In this document: in pieces, positions 27,488-36,961 of the stretch
Position numbering within the stretch: the stretch's first letter is position 1
Layout of the letters: every line of letters starts with the position of its first letter
Assembly: GCF_009797025.1 (NCBI RefSeq)
Contig: NZ_CP047027.1
Span: 930,001-994,000 of the forward strand
DNA length: 64,000 nucleotides
DNA from: Cellulophaga sp. L1A9
GTDB taxonomy: Bacteria > Bacteroidota > Bacteroidia > Flavobacteriales > Flavobacteriaceae
Direction of reading: 5' to 3'
The notes under the pieces: generated by a model
Databases searched by the model: none
Seen by the model: the letters and a program-made list of their open reading frames with translations, nothing else
Told to the model about the DNA's origin: nothing
Made by a program: the position numbers and the translations under genes

Positions 27488-27967
27488 ATGGCAGAAATTA
27501 ACAACCAAGATCCTAAATTCATGGACTTTATGTTCCACGGGCTAGACCATGGGATAGCTTCTATTAGTGAGGCAGGCGGTCCTCTTGTTCCTTTTTTAAT
27601 GACGCAAGTTGGAGACAAAAAAGAACTAAAGCGATTTGTAACAGAAAAATATGAGGACGGTATTTCTGCTGCTGAGAACGCATTAAAAGAACTAAACGTA
27701 AATCCTGATTTTGCACTAATTGCTTTTGACGGATTCATTACTTGGGAAGAAAAAAAGTATGATGCCATTTTCGTAAAAGCTTTTGATAAGACTCAAGATG
27801 AAGGGTTTGAATTCTGCCAACGGTATCTTCCTAAAAAAGAAGGAATTGGAATTGAGCCAACAGGAAACTCAGCCTTCATCGGGAAAATAGAAAATATAGT
27901 GTTCCTAAAATCAGACACCAAAGAAGCACCGACCATAGAAAAGAAAAAACCTTGGTGGAAATTCTAA
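27488..27967 (+). CDS. Hypothetical soluble protein
   Basis: The ATG at 27488 (MAEINNQDPKFMDFMFHGLD) is chosen; the frame opens at 27437 inside the previous gene. The 159-residue cytoplasmic protein has acidic and aromatic character and a Lys/Trp-rich end. No family was recognised. Confidence 0.6.
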   Translation: MAEINNQDPKFMDFMFHGLDHGIASISEAGGPLVPFLMTQVGDKKELKRFVTEKYEDGISAAENALKELNVNPDFALIAFDGFITWEEKKYDAIFVKAFDKTQDEGFEFCQRYLPKKEGIGIEPTGNSAFIGKIENIVFLKSDTKEAPTIEKKKPWWKF

Positions 27968-28096
27968 ATGTAAAGGCTAAGGATGTCACAGTACTATTCA
28001 TCATACAGAAATAGACATTACAAATTTGGCAATTCTTTTTTAGTACATTTAGATAACATTTGTATTCAAAATCTAATACTATATTATTTAAAAAAC

Positions 28097-28597
28097 ATGA
28101 CCTTTAAAATCTTCAAAATAACACTACTACTAGGCTACGGCATGCTCCTATCCTGCAAAAACCCAAATCAAAAAACAACACTTATTACAGATGAAAAAAC
28201 TACAGAACAAGAAGCGAAAATAACACCTGCTACAAAAGTTACTATAGAAAACGAAGACCTTCAAAAAATAATTCAACAGTCTATTGATTTACCTGAATTG
28301 CAGCAATACTTCCATAGTGCAGAATTACCAGAACGCGCTCCTTTGATTATAGTAAGCAACAACAAAATTCCAACAAACCTAGAGCTTGAAAAGTTTGGCG
28401 AAAAAGTACAGATTCTAGATGTTTCGGAATTGAAAAATAAGGAACAAGCTCACCTACTTTTTTCTACTATTGTTATCTCTGAAAATACGGCTAGTACCAT
28501 TTTTAATTATCCCATAGAGGGGATTCATGTTTCTATTGAGTTTGCAAAATTGAATAACGAATGGACCGTTGTTACCTCAAAACTAAACGAACAATAA
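28097..28597 (+). CDS. Lipoprotein of unknown function
   Basis: Starting at 28097 gives MTFKIFKITLLLGYGMLLSC, a lipoprotein signal peptide. The 145-residue mature part starts with a low-complexity KTTEQEAK linker and then a compact mixed domain. Unknown family. It precedes the metallopeptidase gene by 16 bp. Confidence 0.7.
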   Translation: MTFKIFKITLLLGYGMLLSCKNPNQKTTLITDEKTTEQEAKITPATKVTIENEDLQKIIQQSIDLPELQQYFHSAELPERAPLIIVSNNKIPTNLELEKFGEKVQILDVSELKNKEQAHLLFSTIVISENTASTIFNYPIEGIHVSIEFAKLNNEWTVVTSKLNEQ

Positions 28598-28613
28598 TTT
28601 AAAAATTATTTCT

Positions 28614-29048
28614 ATGAAAATGTCAAAAACTGATATTAGAAAATATCCAAAACTAGCCTACTATGTTAAGGTTAATTTACCTCAAGTAGTACATGTTCCC
28701 GCAATTGTTCAAGCCCTAAAAAAGATCGCTAATCTTAATGACGTGAAGTTAAGAGATGCGTTAATATGGGGTAAAGGTCCACAAATTAAAGTAAGCTACC
28801 TCGTAGATGCATATGGAGAATTCTCCCCAAATCAACAATCAAATGAAATAAGAATAGATACTTCATTAGTGACTGATTTTGAAAAAGGAAGAGGAAAACG
28901 TATGGCTAGAGCTGGGAGTGTATACTTGGTTGGTATCACGTTACTGCATGAGTTAACCCATTGGGGAGATGATCAAAATGGAATAGACAGACTGGGAGAA
29001 GAAGGCGAAGAGTTCGAAAAATTAGTGTACGGCAAACTTCTTTACTAA
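28614..29048 (+). CDS. Stand-alone Tox-MPTase3-like zinc metallopeptidase domain
   Basis: The 144-residue protein has a zincin motif in LHELTHWGDDQNG, with His and Glu at 112-113 and the third ligand probably Asp. The fold resembles the toxin metallopeptidase domain found at the C-terminus of polymorphic toxins. Here no delivery or PAAR/Rhs part is attached and there is no signal peptide. The lipoprotein 16 bp upstream could be an immunity partner, which is inference only. Confidence 0.6.
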   Translation: MKMSKTDIRKYPKLAYYVKVNLPQVVHVPAIVQALKKIANLNDVKLRDALIWGKGPQIKVSYLVDAYGEFSPNQQSNEIRIDTSLVTDFEKGRGKRMARAGSVYLVGITLLHELTHWGDDQNGIDRLGEEGEEFEKLVYGKLLY

Positions 29049-29207
29049 AAAGGAAAATTAGATCGCATTCGTAAAAAGACATCAGTTTTTAGAATCACTA
29101 CCAATAGAGATCATAAAAAAATTTAATCCACCAACTAATACAGAACAAGCTAGATTCAGGTACTCGTAATTTTCTTAGCTTAGCTGCTTTTTATTTAACC
29201 ACAACCA

Positions 29208-30005
29208 ATGAAACTCCACATAAAAAGATTTCTCCTTATCGTAAACCTGCAAACCATTGTAATTTCTGGACTGACTGTAATTTCTACGGCCATTTGCATT
29301 CACTATAAATACGAAGCAGAGTTTCCCCTAACATTAGTAGCAACTTCTATTATTTTTCCTATTGTATTTTCTATTGGCGGCGCCTATAACAGAAGAGAAG
29401 CTGCGCTTAGAGAATATGCGGCAATAAAAGGCTATTTACGGGCTATTTATTTTGTTTCTAGAGATTGGATTGAAGATCCAAAGCCAGAAAATGTTACAAA
29501 AATGTCGACGCTAATCTTTGATTTCTTTAGCAATTTTAGAGTCATGTTTACCGATCCAAAATCAAATTTGATAGAGAACGAAAAAAAGGTTTATGATAAT
29601 TTTTCTGATTTCTCGCTGTATATAAAACATGAATTGCGAGAAGAAGGCTTGTCTTCTGGAGAATGCTCTAGAACCAATCAATATTTACAAAAGATGATGG
29701 TTTCCTTTGAAGCTATCAAGCATATTTACCAATACAGAACTCCTAGAACCTTAAGAGCATTTAGCTCCTTATTCATAAAAATACTCCCCATTATTTATGG
29801 CCCTTATTTTGCGTTTAAAGCAGAAGAAATGTCTTGGGGCTTAGAGTTTGTAATTCCCATATTACTTACTATGATCTTAGTAAGTTTAGAAAATATCCAA
29901 GAGCATCTAGAAAACCCTTTTGATCAAATAGGCGAAGATGACATTAAATTTAATGTAGAGAAGTTTATAGAGCGCCTTAATCATACCACAGGCGATGCCG
30001 ATTAA
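29208..30005 (+). CDS. Bestrophin-like membrane protein
   Basis: The 265-residue protein has two N-terminal membrane segments (about 9-60), a cytosolic helical part, and two more hydrophobic segments (about 190-235). The ending SLENIQEHLENPFDQIGEDDI resembles the acidic, calcium-clasp-like end of bacterial bestrophins (anion channels). I am not sure the pore residues are conserved. Confidence 0.6.
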   Translation: MKLHIKRFLLIVNLQTIVISGLTVISTAICIHYKYEAEFPLTLVATSIIFPIVFSIGGAYNRREAALREYAAIKGYLRAIYFVSRDWIEDPKPENVTKMSTLIFDFFSNFRVMFTDPKSNLIENEKKVYDNFSDFSLYIKHELREEGLSSGECSRTNQYLQKMMVSFEAIKHIYQYRTPRTLRAFSSLFIKILPIIYGPYFAFKAEEMSWGLEFVIPILLTMILVSLENIQEHLENPFDQIGEDDIKFNVEKFIERLNHTTGDAD

Positions 30006-30100
30006 TGGGCGACTGATTTCAAAACACATTCTGATGCCCATTCTAGAGATGTTACGAACATATGTTCTAGTACCCATGAGCCACCGTTAAAAAAGAAGGA

Positions 30101-31048
30101 ATGAAGAAAATTATTTTTATAGGCCTATCGCTATTCGCTATCTTTCTAATGCACAGCCAAGAGACGCATTTCAGCATAGCTTCTAGTGGTTTAATTATTA
30201 GAGAAAAACCAAATAGTACCGCTAATAGAATAGGAAAATTACCCTACGGGAGCACCGTTTCTTTATTACAAAAGACGGGCTTAAAACATCAAACTATAGA
30301 AGATGGAGCTCCTGTTACTGGTGAATGGGTGAAAATTAAATTTTATAATTTCCCATATATTGTTTCTGAAAATGAAGCATATAATTACCAAGAAGAAGGC
30401 TACGTTTTGAGCACCTACCTAGAAGAACTTCATAAAGCGACAATTATACACCAAGAAATAGATAGTCTAAAATTTTATAGCCTGTATAAAAAACAAATCC
30501 CAGCAGATATCCAACGCATCACCTCAGCACAGGAAGCCGAAAAGTTGTTAGCTTCAAAGGTCCGTTGGAAAAATGTACCCTACTTAGGGCGCAGCATTGA
30601 TGAAATAATCCTTGAGAACGGGCAAGTGCTCCGCATCAACCAAAAGAATAATGATTATGGTTTTGTTGCCTACTACCCTACCGAAGAAATTATTTTATTT
30701 GAAGGAGGCCATACTAGTGATTATTCTATTTCATTAAAAACAGGAGAATCTCTTGAAACCGTAGGAAATCCTGAATATATTGTAGCGTCTCCAAATAAAA
30801 AACTCAGACTCAATGGTTGGTTCCCTGGACAAGAATGTAGTAGTTATTTTTTCCAAGAACACGTAGGAAACGACTACACGTATTTGATAGATTTTGGCTG
30901 GGGTACCGAAACGTTTGGTCAACAAGTTTGTAATTTCAATAAATTTTACTGGGTAAATGAGGATACCTTTATGTATTCGTATAGCGCTTATTCTGAGGAA
31001 AAAACTATTGAAAAATATGTAACTGGACAGATAATTAAGATTAAATAA
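30101..31048 (+). CDS. Secreted protein with N-terminal bacterial SH3 domain
   Basis: The 315-residue protein has a signal peptide (FIGLSLFAIFLMHSQ). Residues about 22-108 form a bacterial SH3 domain (GLIIREKPNSTANRIGKLPYGSTV). A beta-rich region follows (SPNKKLRLNGWFPGQEC). SH3 domains of this type often bind peptidoglycan. Unknown function. Confidence 0.7.
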   Translation: MKKIIFIGLSLFAIFLMHSQETHFSIASSGLIIREKPNSTANRIGKLPYGSTVSLLQKTGLKHQTIEDGAPVTGEWVKIKFYNFPYIVSENEAYNYQEEGYVLSTYLEELHKATIIHQEIDSLKFYSLYKKQIPADIQRITSAQEAEKLLASKVRWKNVPYLGRSIDEIILENGQVLRINQKNNDYGFVAYYPTEEIILFEGGHTSDYSISLKTGESLETVGNPEYIVASPNKKLRLNGWFPGQECSSYFFQEHVGNDYTYLIDFGWGTETFGQQVCNFNKFYWVNEDTFMYSYSAYSEEKTIEKYVTGQIIKIK

Positions 31049-31091
31049 TGCCTAAACATCTGAGAGGCCAAATAGAACCCGTTGACACTAC

Positions 31092-31517
31092 ATGTTAAAA
31101 AGTATTAGAACAAAAACAGCATTCGCTATTATTATAATCAACCTTATCCTTGGAAACGGAATCTTGTTTATAGGCGGTAAAAGTTCCTTTACAGAAGAAG
31201 TAAACTACGCATTAATGGGAGGAATGTCTATGGCATGCATCCTCTTTTACTCCTTATTTTTTTACTATTCAGCATATGAAACCTACTCAAAATTTAAACT
31301 GATTCTTCTTTCTATTTTGAGTTGTATCTGCGTTATATTTTTAGGATGTTGCTTTACCGTGCTACTCAAAGAGCCTTTAGAGGAATTCTTTAGGACTATC
31401 CCCGCCGCGCTATTAATGGGGATGATGGGGAATATAATGTTCTTCCCTGTTTCCATACTATTAGGGCTACTAAATTTTGGAATTATAAGTTATTTTAAAA
31501 CTCAAAAAGGATCATAA
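31092..31517 (+). CDS. Four-TM membrane protein
   Basis: The 141-residue protein is hydrophobic, with four membrane helices and a Cys-rich third one (SILSCICVIFLGCCFTVLL). No family was recognised. It follows the SH3 gene by 43 bp. Confidence 0.6.
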   Translation: MLKSIRTKTAFAIIIINLILGNGILFIGGKSSFTEEVNYALMGGMSMACILFYSLFFYYSAYETYSKFKLILLSILSCICVIFLGCCFTVLLKEPLEEFFRTIPAALLMGMMGNIMFFPVSILLGLLNFGIISYFKTQKGS

Positions 31518-31672
31518 TCTACTAACCTATTGGCTTTTGTAATTGGGACTAAAGCATCCATTCCTGCGGTGGTTGTGAAGTACGAAGGAAGTGTTTTACG
31601 CCTAGAACCCTTAAAGGATATACACTATAAAATTTATTTTCTAAGGATAAAATAGTGCATTAAATAAAAGAA

Positions 31673-31711
31673 TAGCAGACAACTATAGAAAATAGTTCCT
31701 ATTTTTATAAG
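31673..31711 (+). repeat. Fragment resembling the 3' part of class I att elements
   Basis: AGACAACTATAGAAAATAG followed by CTATTTTTATAAG matches the hairpin-forming 3' segment of the class I elements. The stem here is AAATAG/CTATTT where the others have AAATAA/TTATTT. It lies just before the TPR lipoprotein gene. Confidence 0.45.
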
Positions 31712-31740
31712 CAACAAGGCTCAAAAAAAACCCAACCAGA

Positions 31741-32361
31741 ATGATGCTCCATAAATTATTATTTTTTACACTATTGATCATCACACTAAATAGTTGCAAG
31801 GACGCTAAAAATTCGCCCATTAATGCGGAACAGAACAAATCCATTCCCGGAGATTATTTTGAAAATGATAGTGCCGGAGATTTAAACGACCAAGGAATAG
31901 CATTCAGTAAAAATGGAGATTATGAAAAAGGGAATGAACTTTTTTTAAAAGCCCTAGAATTGGAACCTGACAACCCAACGACCTTGAGCAATTTAGGGTT
32001 AAATAGTCATCTAGCGCACGACTATGATAATGCGGTAAAGTATTACCGAGAATCCTACCAAATTTCAGATTCTACCTATCATATTGCTGCCATAAATTTG
32101 GGATTAACGTACTTCTATCGAAAAGAATTTGATAAGGGAATTAGCATCACCAACTACGTTATTGAAAACACGGATGATAAAGACATTTTATCTACTGCTT
32201 ATGTGCACAGGGCATTAAATTATCTTGGGAATGACCAATGTGAAAAGGCTCAAACAGATTTGAATTACATCATTGCCAATTTTCAAGGAATTGGAAATAC
32301 TGCGTATCACATAAAAGATTTAACGCGAAAATTAAAAACATGTCTACATTATAAGCAATAA
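31741..32361 (+). CDS. TPR-repeat lipoprotein
   Basis: The 206-residue protein has a lipoprotein signal peptide (LLIITLNSC). It carries at least three tetratricopeptide repeats (NDQGIAFSKNGDYEKGNELF, TLSNLGLNSHLAHDYDNAVK, AINLGLTYFYRKEFDKG). TPR lipoproteins act as scaffolds at the envelope. Fragments of array-type elements lie on both sides (31673 and 32351). Confidence 0.8.
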   Translation: MMLHKLLFFTLLIITLNSCKDAKNSPINAEQNKSIPGDYFENDSAGDLNDQGIAFSKNGDYEKGNELFLKALELEPDNPTTLSNLGLNSHLAHDYDNAVKYYRESYQISDSTYHIAAINLGLTYFYRKEFDKGISITNYVIENTDDKDILSTAYVHRALNYLGNDQCEKAQTDLNYIIANFQGIGNTAYHIKDLTRKLKTCLHYKQ

Positions 32362-32378
32362 GGGCTTCGGGATTAATT
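32351..32378 (+). repeat. Fragment resembling class IIb att elements
   Basis: The TAAGCAATAAGGGCTTCGGG segment followed by ATTAAT matches the start of the element at 62562 (TAAACAATACGGGCTTCGGG, then CTTAAT) at all but about four positions. It overlaps the end of the TPR gene. Confidence 0.4.
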
Positions 32379-32594
32379 TGAAGATAGGTGACTATGAATC
32401 ATATACATTACATAAAAGATTTGATCTTTATAGAAGAAAAACAAAATCTGAATTGTTGCTAGAAAAAAACGTTTGATAAAAATGACAATTACAAATAGGG
32501 CCTAAAATTTTATATTTAAAAACTACAAATACCTTACTAAAACTATTAGCCTATATTTTCATAGCTTTATAGCTCTTTTAAAACTAAAGATCTA

Positions 32595-33392
32595 ATGAAG
32601 CAAATAACAGGCTATTTTTTTATTTTACTACTCGCTGCATTCACTATATCCAGTTGCAAGCAATCTGAAAAAAAAGACAGATCAGAACAAAAAACAAAAA
32701 ATGAAGTTTTAGTCTTGGGAACCATCCACGGAGGTCACCTGACCGATAGTGTTTACACTGTCGAGTATTTAAAAAAGTTAATTATAAATATAAAACCAGA
32801 TTATATTTTAACGGAGATTCCTCCAAATCTTTTTAAAGCAGCCATGGAAGGATTTAAAAGAGATGATAGTATTTCCGAACCTCGTACCATGCGTTTTCCA
32901 GAATATGTAGATGTCGTTTTTCCATTATCAAAGAAAATGGCTTTTGAGATTATTCCAACCGCCGGATGGACAAAAACAATGGCAGATCAACGTGGGGAAA
33001 AGTTAAGAGCTATTCGCCAAGATTCTTCTAGAATAGCTGATTGGACTGAATATGTAAAAGGAAATCAACTTTCAGATTCCATTTACCAAGCTAGTGGCAA
33101 AGTAAATGACCCCTATTTTATTCATACAGATACATATGACAGCATTCAAGATATAGGGCTACAAACTTATAACAGCTTGTTTAATGATGAACTTGGCCTC
33201 GGTGGCTGGGAAAATATAAACATTGCACATTATTGGAATATTGAAAAGGTATTAGAAAAATACCGTTATCAAGGGAAACGAGTACTCATTACGTATGGAG
33301 CCGGACATAAAGGTTGGTTTTTAAGAGAATTACGTAAACGTGATGATATTGAACTACTAGAAATGAAACCATTTTTAGATGCTATCCAATAA
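32595..33392 (+). CDS. TraB/TIKI-like lipoprotein
   Basis: The 265-residue protein has a lipoprotein signal (AAFTISSC). VLVLGTIHGGH near residue 41 and ILTEIPPN near residue 77 match the GxxH and ExP motifs of TraB/PrgY/TIKI metalloproteases. The C-terminal VLITYGAGHKGWFLREL is also typical. In the family these are metal ligands. Probably a periplasmic hydrolase with unknown substrate. Confidence 0.7.
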   Translation: MKQITGYFFILLLAAFTISSCKQSEKKDRSEQKTKNEVLVLGTIHGGHLTDSVYTVEYLKKLIINIKPDYILTEIPPNLFKAAMEGFKRDDSISEPRTMRFPEYVDVVFPLSKKMAFEIIPTAGWTKTMADQRGEKLRAIRQDSSRIADWTEYVKGNQLSDSIYQASGKVNDPYFIHTDTYDSIQDIGLQTYNSLFNDELGLGGWENINIAHYWNIEKVLEKYRYQGKRVLITYGAGHKGWFLRELRKRDDIELLEMKPFLDAIQ

Positions 33393-33485
33393 ATTATTGA
33401 ATAAAACTTCCTATGAGAATATTGGCATATTAACAATACTTGGAGCGATTGACATTACATTCAATTTTGTATTAAAAGAACGAAT

Positions 33486-33720
33486 ATAATTAAGATTGCC
33501 GTATTAATTTTATTGAGTTTTCCTCTAGAAACTTTTAGTCAAAAAAACAATGATGTAATTAAGCGAACCTATGATTGTCCTAATGTTTTCAGAAGGTTTA
33601 GCAGGAGTCTCATTAAATGGTCGTAGACGTTTTATAGATAAAAAAGGCAACGTTCTAATTGAAATACCTACGATAAAAAAAAGGGGTCAGGAAGTTGAAA
33701 GTTATGATGAACACCAATAA
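33486..33720 (+). pseudogene. Relic of a secreted WG-repeat protein
   Basis: One frame encodes a signal-peptide-like IIKIAVLILLSFPLETFSQK and then a short mature start. A different frame continues with FSEGLAGVSLNGRRRFIDKK, typical of WG (KWG) repeats, and stops at 33720. A frameshift separates them and no proper start remains, so this is decayed. The rest of 33393-33899 shows no convincing gene. Confidence 0.5.
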
Positions 33721-33899
33721 CAATGCTATACATTTCACCATTCAACCCTTGTCATAACTAGAGATAGGCCTAAAAAAAATATGAAACATTAGCATGAAAA
33801 TATCCCAAATCGCTTTTTAAACCTGTACGAAGCATCACCGGAAAGAAGTAAAGCTTTTGAACGAAAACGAGTTTAATGAATACTATAAATTAAAAAACT

Positions 33900-34463
33900 A
33901 TGAAAACTACCGTATTAGCCTTCATACTATTTTGTTGCCTTGGAGCAACCCCCAAACGCCCAGTTTGCTCTCCTGTATTTACGCCTTTTAAGGAATGGCT
34001 ACATAGGTATGATGCAGAAAGGTTTATCATTGTGGAAGGTTATTTTCTGCCCACCACAGAAAAGGGCCATGCCTCAAAATTTAAAGTTATTCGCAGTTCC
34101 GATGCCTCCATAAAAATTAATGGGGACTATGAAGTTTATGAGTACGGACCGTTTGGAAGTAGCTGCGAAATGTATGAAATGGGGGCCAATATTGATAAAG
34201 AAGTAACAGGAAAAAATAAACCTAGACTTTTAATTGCTTACAAAGGAAGAAGTATTAATGGTAAATTAGTTTGCCCTATTTTTTGGGATGCAGGCGTAAA
34301 TGCTACCGATAATAAAATTGTAACCAAAGAATATGATTACAATTCGAGCCAATATATTTTATATGAATGCCCCGTGTCTTTAGAGGAAGTTTGGAACCAA
34401 GTTTCAAAAGGAAGGGTGGTAACGGCTGCATGGAAAGAGCAAGCTAGCGTAAAAAGTAATTAG
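33900..34463 (+). CDS. Secreted hypothetical protein with paired cysteines
   Basis: The 187-residue protein has a signal peptide (LAFILFCCLGATPK). The mature part has four Cys (RPVCSP, SSCEMY, LVCPIF, YECPVS) that could form two disulfides and is beta-rich. No family was recognised. Confidence 0.65.
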   Translation: MKTTVLAFILFCCLGATPKRPVCSPVFTPFKEWLHRYDAERFIIVEGYFLPTTEKGHASKFKVIRSSDASIKINGDYEVYEYGPFGSSCEMYEMGANIDKEVTGKNKPRLLIAYKGRSINGKLVCPIFWDAGVNATDNKIVTKEYDYNSSQYILYECPVSLEEVWNQVSKGRVVTAAWKEQASVKSN

Positions 34464-34576
34464 CGGTAAGTATGTAATTGAACATTTTGTGAATAGGTTA
34501 CGGTGAATAGCGCTGAAGAACTATAGCTATGCGTCTCTTATGTGCAGTTTAATCATGAGACTACGGTTAAAAAAAT

Positions 34577-34611
34577 AAAAAGCAGAGGTCACTAATAGAC
34601 TTCTGCTTTTT
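34577..34611. terminator. Bidirectional terminator between convergent genes
   Basis: A 14-bp stem with one mismatch (AAAAAGCAGAGGTC / GACTTCTGCTTTTT) and a 7-nt loop lies between the secreted protein gene (+) and dps (-). Confidence 0.85.
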
Positions 34612-34623
34612 ACGTTTCGTATA

Positions 34624-35100
34624 TTAACTTAAATAAGAATTCAACATCCAAACTAATTTCTCTTGACTGGAAATTAAATCGCTCATTAAGGAAGCTGTAC
34701 CCTCATCATTAGCATCAGAAGCTACTTCTAAAATATCGCGTTCTTGAATTAAGAGTTCTTTTAGGTTGTCCAAAATAGAACTAATAGCACCATCGCCATC
34801 AGCTACATTTTTGGTCACTCTAATCGTTTTGTTTTCTAAATAATCTTCGAAGGTATGTAAGGGATTTAAGCCTAAAGACAAAATACGTTCCGCAATCTCA
34901 TCAACCACCTCATTCGTCTCGGTATAAAGTTCTTCAAATTTTTCATGTAACATAAAAAATTTACGCCCTTTTATATTCCAATGTAAGCCTCTAAGGTTCA
35001 TATAATAGATTTGAAAATCAGCCAGAAGACCGTTAAGTTTTCCTGTTACATCTAATTTATACTCTTGATTTAATCCTAGTTGTAATTTTAAAGTTTCCAT
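34624..35100 (-). CDS. dps: Dps-family ferritin-like DNA-protection protein
   Basis: The 158-residue protein is typical of the family. Ferroxidase residues are visible in LRGLHWNIKGRKFFMLHEKFEELYTE (shown in parts: LHWNIKG, FMLHEKFEELY) and in EVVDEIAERIL. Dodecameric Dps oxidises and stores iron and shields DNA from peroxide during starvation. It is a single-gene unit with its own terminator. Confidence 0.93.
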   Translation of the reverse strand: METLKLQLGLNQEYKLDVTGKLNGLLADFQIYYMNLRGLHWNIKGRKFFMLHEKFEELYTETNEVVDEIAERILSLGLNPLHTFEDYLENKTIRVTKNVADGDGAISSILDNLKELLIQERDILEVASDANDEGTASLMSDLISSQEKLVWMLNSYLS

Positions 35101-35430
35101 AATCTTGTTGTTTATAATTATACTTCAAAATTAGTAAGATCTCACCTGTATACCCGTAACATAGGTTACACAAGCCCAAGTTTTTTATTAAATTCAGATT
35201 GCTTTAGGGAGCCCCTTCCCCTGTTCTAGTTCTGTACTGCGCTATGCGGTTAAAACTTAAAATATCAGTTTATTTCGTGAAGCAAAAACACTAAGTACTA
35301 GGAATATGACGTTATACTAAAATAGATAAAATTAGTCGTTGCGTATCCGTTTTAAATAACCTATTCGCTGCTAGTTCAGCCATTTTTACGATCAAAAAAG
35401 ATAGCAAATAACGCCATAAAACAGTGCTTC
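35101..35430. other. Intergenic region, 330 bp
   Basis: Divergent space between dps and the DUF5684 protein gene. I see no ORF with a plausible start, RNA gene or repeat; it presumably holds both promoters. Confidence 0.5.
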
Positions 35431-36243
35431 ATGAATTTTAAAGACATCCTGAAATCTAGTATCTTCTATATTCTAGTCACAAGCTTTTTAGAAAATTTGT
35501 ATTATTTAATTTTTAATATCCAAGATTATCTAGAGGCAGGTTTTGCTCAGCTCTTATTTAATTCATTCGTATATAGTATCCTATTTATACTTTTACTCGT
35601 GCGGTTACTGAATAGGATGACAAAGAAAGATAGCTATTCATTTAAAGAAATTTTAGGTAGAGCCTTCTCTATGATTGTCTTCATCTATGTTCTTGATTAT
35701 TTAAATGCGGTACTTTTTCATTATTTAAATGAACTGATACACGCTCCTATTCGGTCAGAAAAAGTGGGATTTGAAAATCTTATGGGAATGATGACAAATA
35801 CATTTGGTATGCCAACATTTGCAATTATTGACGGTCTATTTAGAAATCCCTTTTATGCACTATTGGATGCTATATCACTACTTAATTTTAAGATGTTTTA
35901 TTTTAATGTCCTTTATTCGAAAATAATTTCGACAACCATTGTAATTTTCTATTACAGCCTGTATGTGCTATTCGAAAAATTTGATAGAAAAGGAATAGAA
36001 GCAATCATCCCCATTAAAAATAATTTAACCCTCTTAGCGATTACCCATAAACCGACATGGTGGATTTTACCATTGTTAATTCCCGTACTGCGCTATATTC
36101 CAAAATATTATATGAATAAGGAGCTCAGCAAAAAATATCAAAAGAAGTTTATGTTCGCGATAGGCATGACGGTAATTCCTTGGTTATTTTACGGGCAATT
36201 GATCCTGAATAAAGAAATTGCTAAAAAAGAAGAAACAATTTAA
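35431..36243 (+). CDS. Multi-TM protein with DUF5684-like C-terminal domain
   Basis: The 270-residue protein has about seven hydrophobic segments. The last about 80 residues (FDRKGIEAIIPIKNNLTLLA, KPTWWILPLLIPVLRYIPK, ELSKKYQKKFMFAIGMTVIP) match DUF5684, a membrane domain also found near signal peptidases. No catalytic motif is visible. Confidence 0.65.
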   Translation: MNFKDILKSSIFYILVTSFLENLYYLIFNIQDYLEAGFAQLLFNSFVYSILFILLLVRLLNRMTKKDSYSFKEILGRAFSMIVFIYVLDYLNAVLFHYLNELIHAPIRSEKVGFENLMGMMTNTFGMPTFAIIDGLFRNPFYALLDAISLLNFKMFYFNVLYSKIISTTIVIFYYSLYVLFEKFDRKGIEAIIPIKNNLTLLAITHKPTWWILPLLIPVLRYIPKYYMNKELSKKYQKKFMFAIGMTVIPWLFYGQLILNKEIAKKEETI

Positions 36244-36287
36244 ATCCTAAGGTGAAAAAAGAATAGGCCAATCAAAAAAAATAAAAA

Positions 36288-36656
36288 ATGGAACAAGAAA
36301 ACATTGAAACGCAAAAGAATAAAGTACTCCATGAAAAGAAACGACCCAGCGCCATAACGGTAATTTGTATTCTTGGTTTTATTGGGGCTGCATTTACGAT
36401 TCCATTAGTGTTTTCTGACATTGCAAGACAAATTGGGAGTTGGTATCCACCCTATTTAGGGCTATCTGCCATCCTTGGTTTCACCTGTATGATTGGTCTA
36501 TGGCAAATGAAAAAATGGGCAGCATATACCTATACCGCATTCGTAGTACTCAACCAAATTATTTTATTAGTTATGGGGGTATGGAATATCATGGCACTAA
36601 TTATTCCTGCAATAGTCGTTGCGATAGCCTTGACACACCTAAAGAAGATGGACTAA
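36288..36656 (+). CDS. Small four-TM membrane protein
   Basis: The 122-residue protein has a charged N-terminus (to KKRPSAI), then four membrane helices with the motif LWQMKKWAAYTYTAFVVLNQ, common in small DoxX-like or uncharacterised Bacteroidota proteins. It follows the DUF5684 gene by 44 bp. Confidence 0.65.
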   Translation: MEQENIETQKNKVLHEKKRPSAITVICILGFIGAAFTIPLVFSDIARQIGSWYPPYLGLSAILGFTCMIGLWQMKKWAAYTYTAFVVLNQIILLVMGVWNIMALIIPAIVVAIALTHLKKMD

Positions 36657-36961
36657 AAACGAAGTTGAAATTCATTATTTAGAGTGGTCTATACAGGCTC
36701 TAGAATTAAAAAAAGCGATTAATTACAAAAGACTTCAGGTTTTAATTTACCATAAACCTAATAAGCTTCCCTATTCAGCTGGTGTAAAAATTCCAGGTTG
36801 GAGAAGATGCAGAACGCCCAGAATTAGCTTTAGTAAAACTTAAACAAAATATAAAGTTCGGTCTTAATTAAAATGATCTATCTATATTTATGAAGGACAA
36901 CGTATAGAATTATTAGCTATAAGCCATTCCCTATGCAAATAACGTCTTAAAAAGATATTCA
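36657..36961 (+). other. Intergenic region with a start-less coding remnant
   Basis: From about 36659 one frame stays open for about 60 codons (EVEIHYLEWSIQALELKKAI, then YHKPNKLPYSAGVKIPGWRR) but has no start codon and then stops. It looks like a decayed gene fragment; no family was recognised. Confidence 0.4.
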
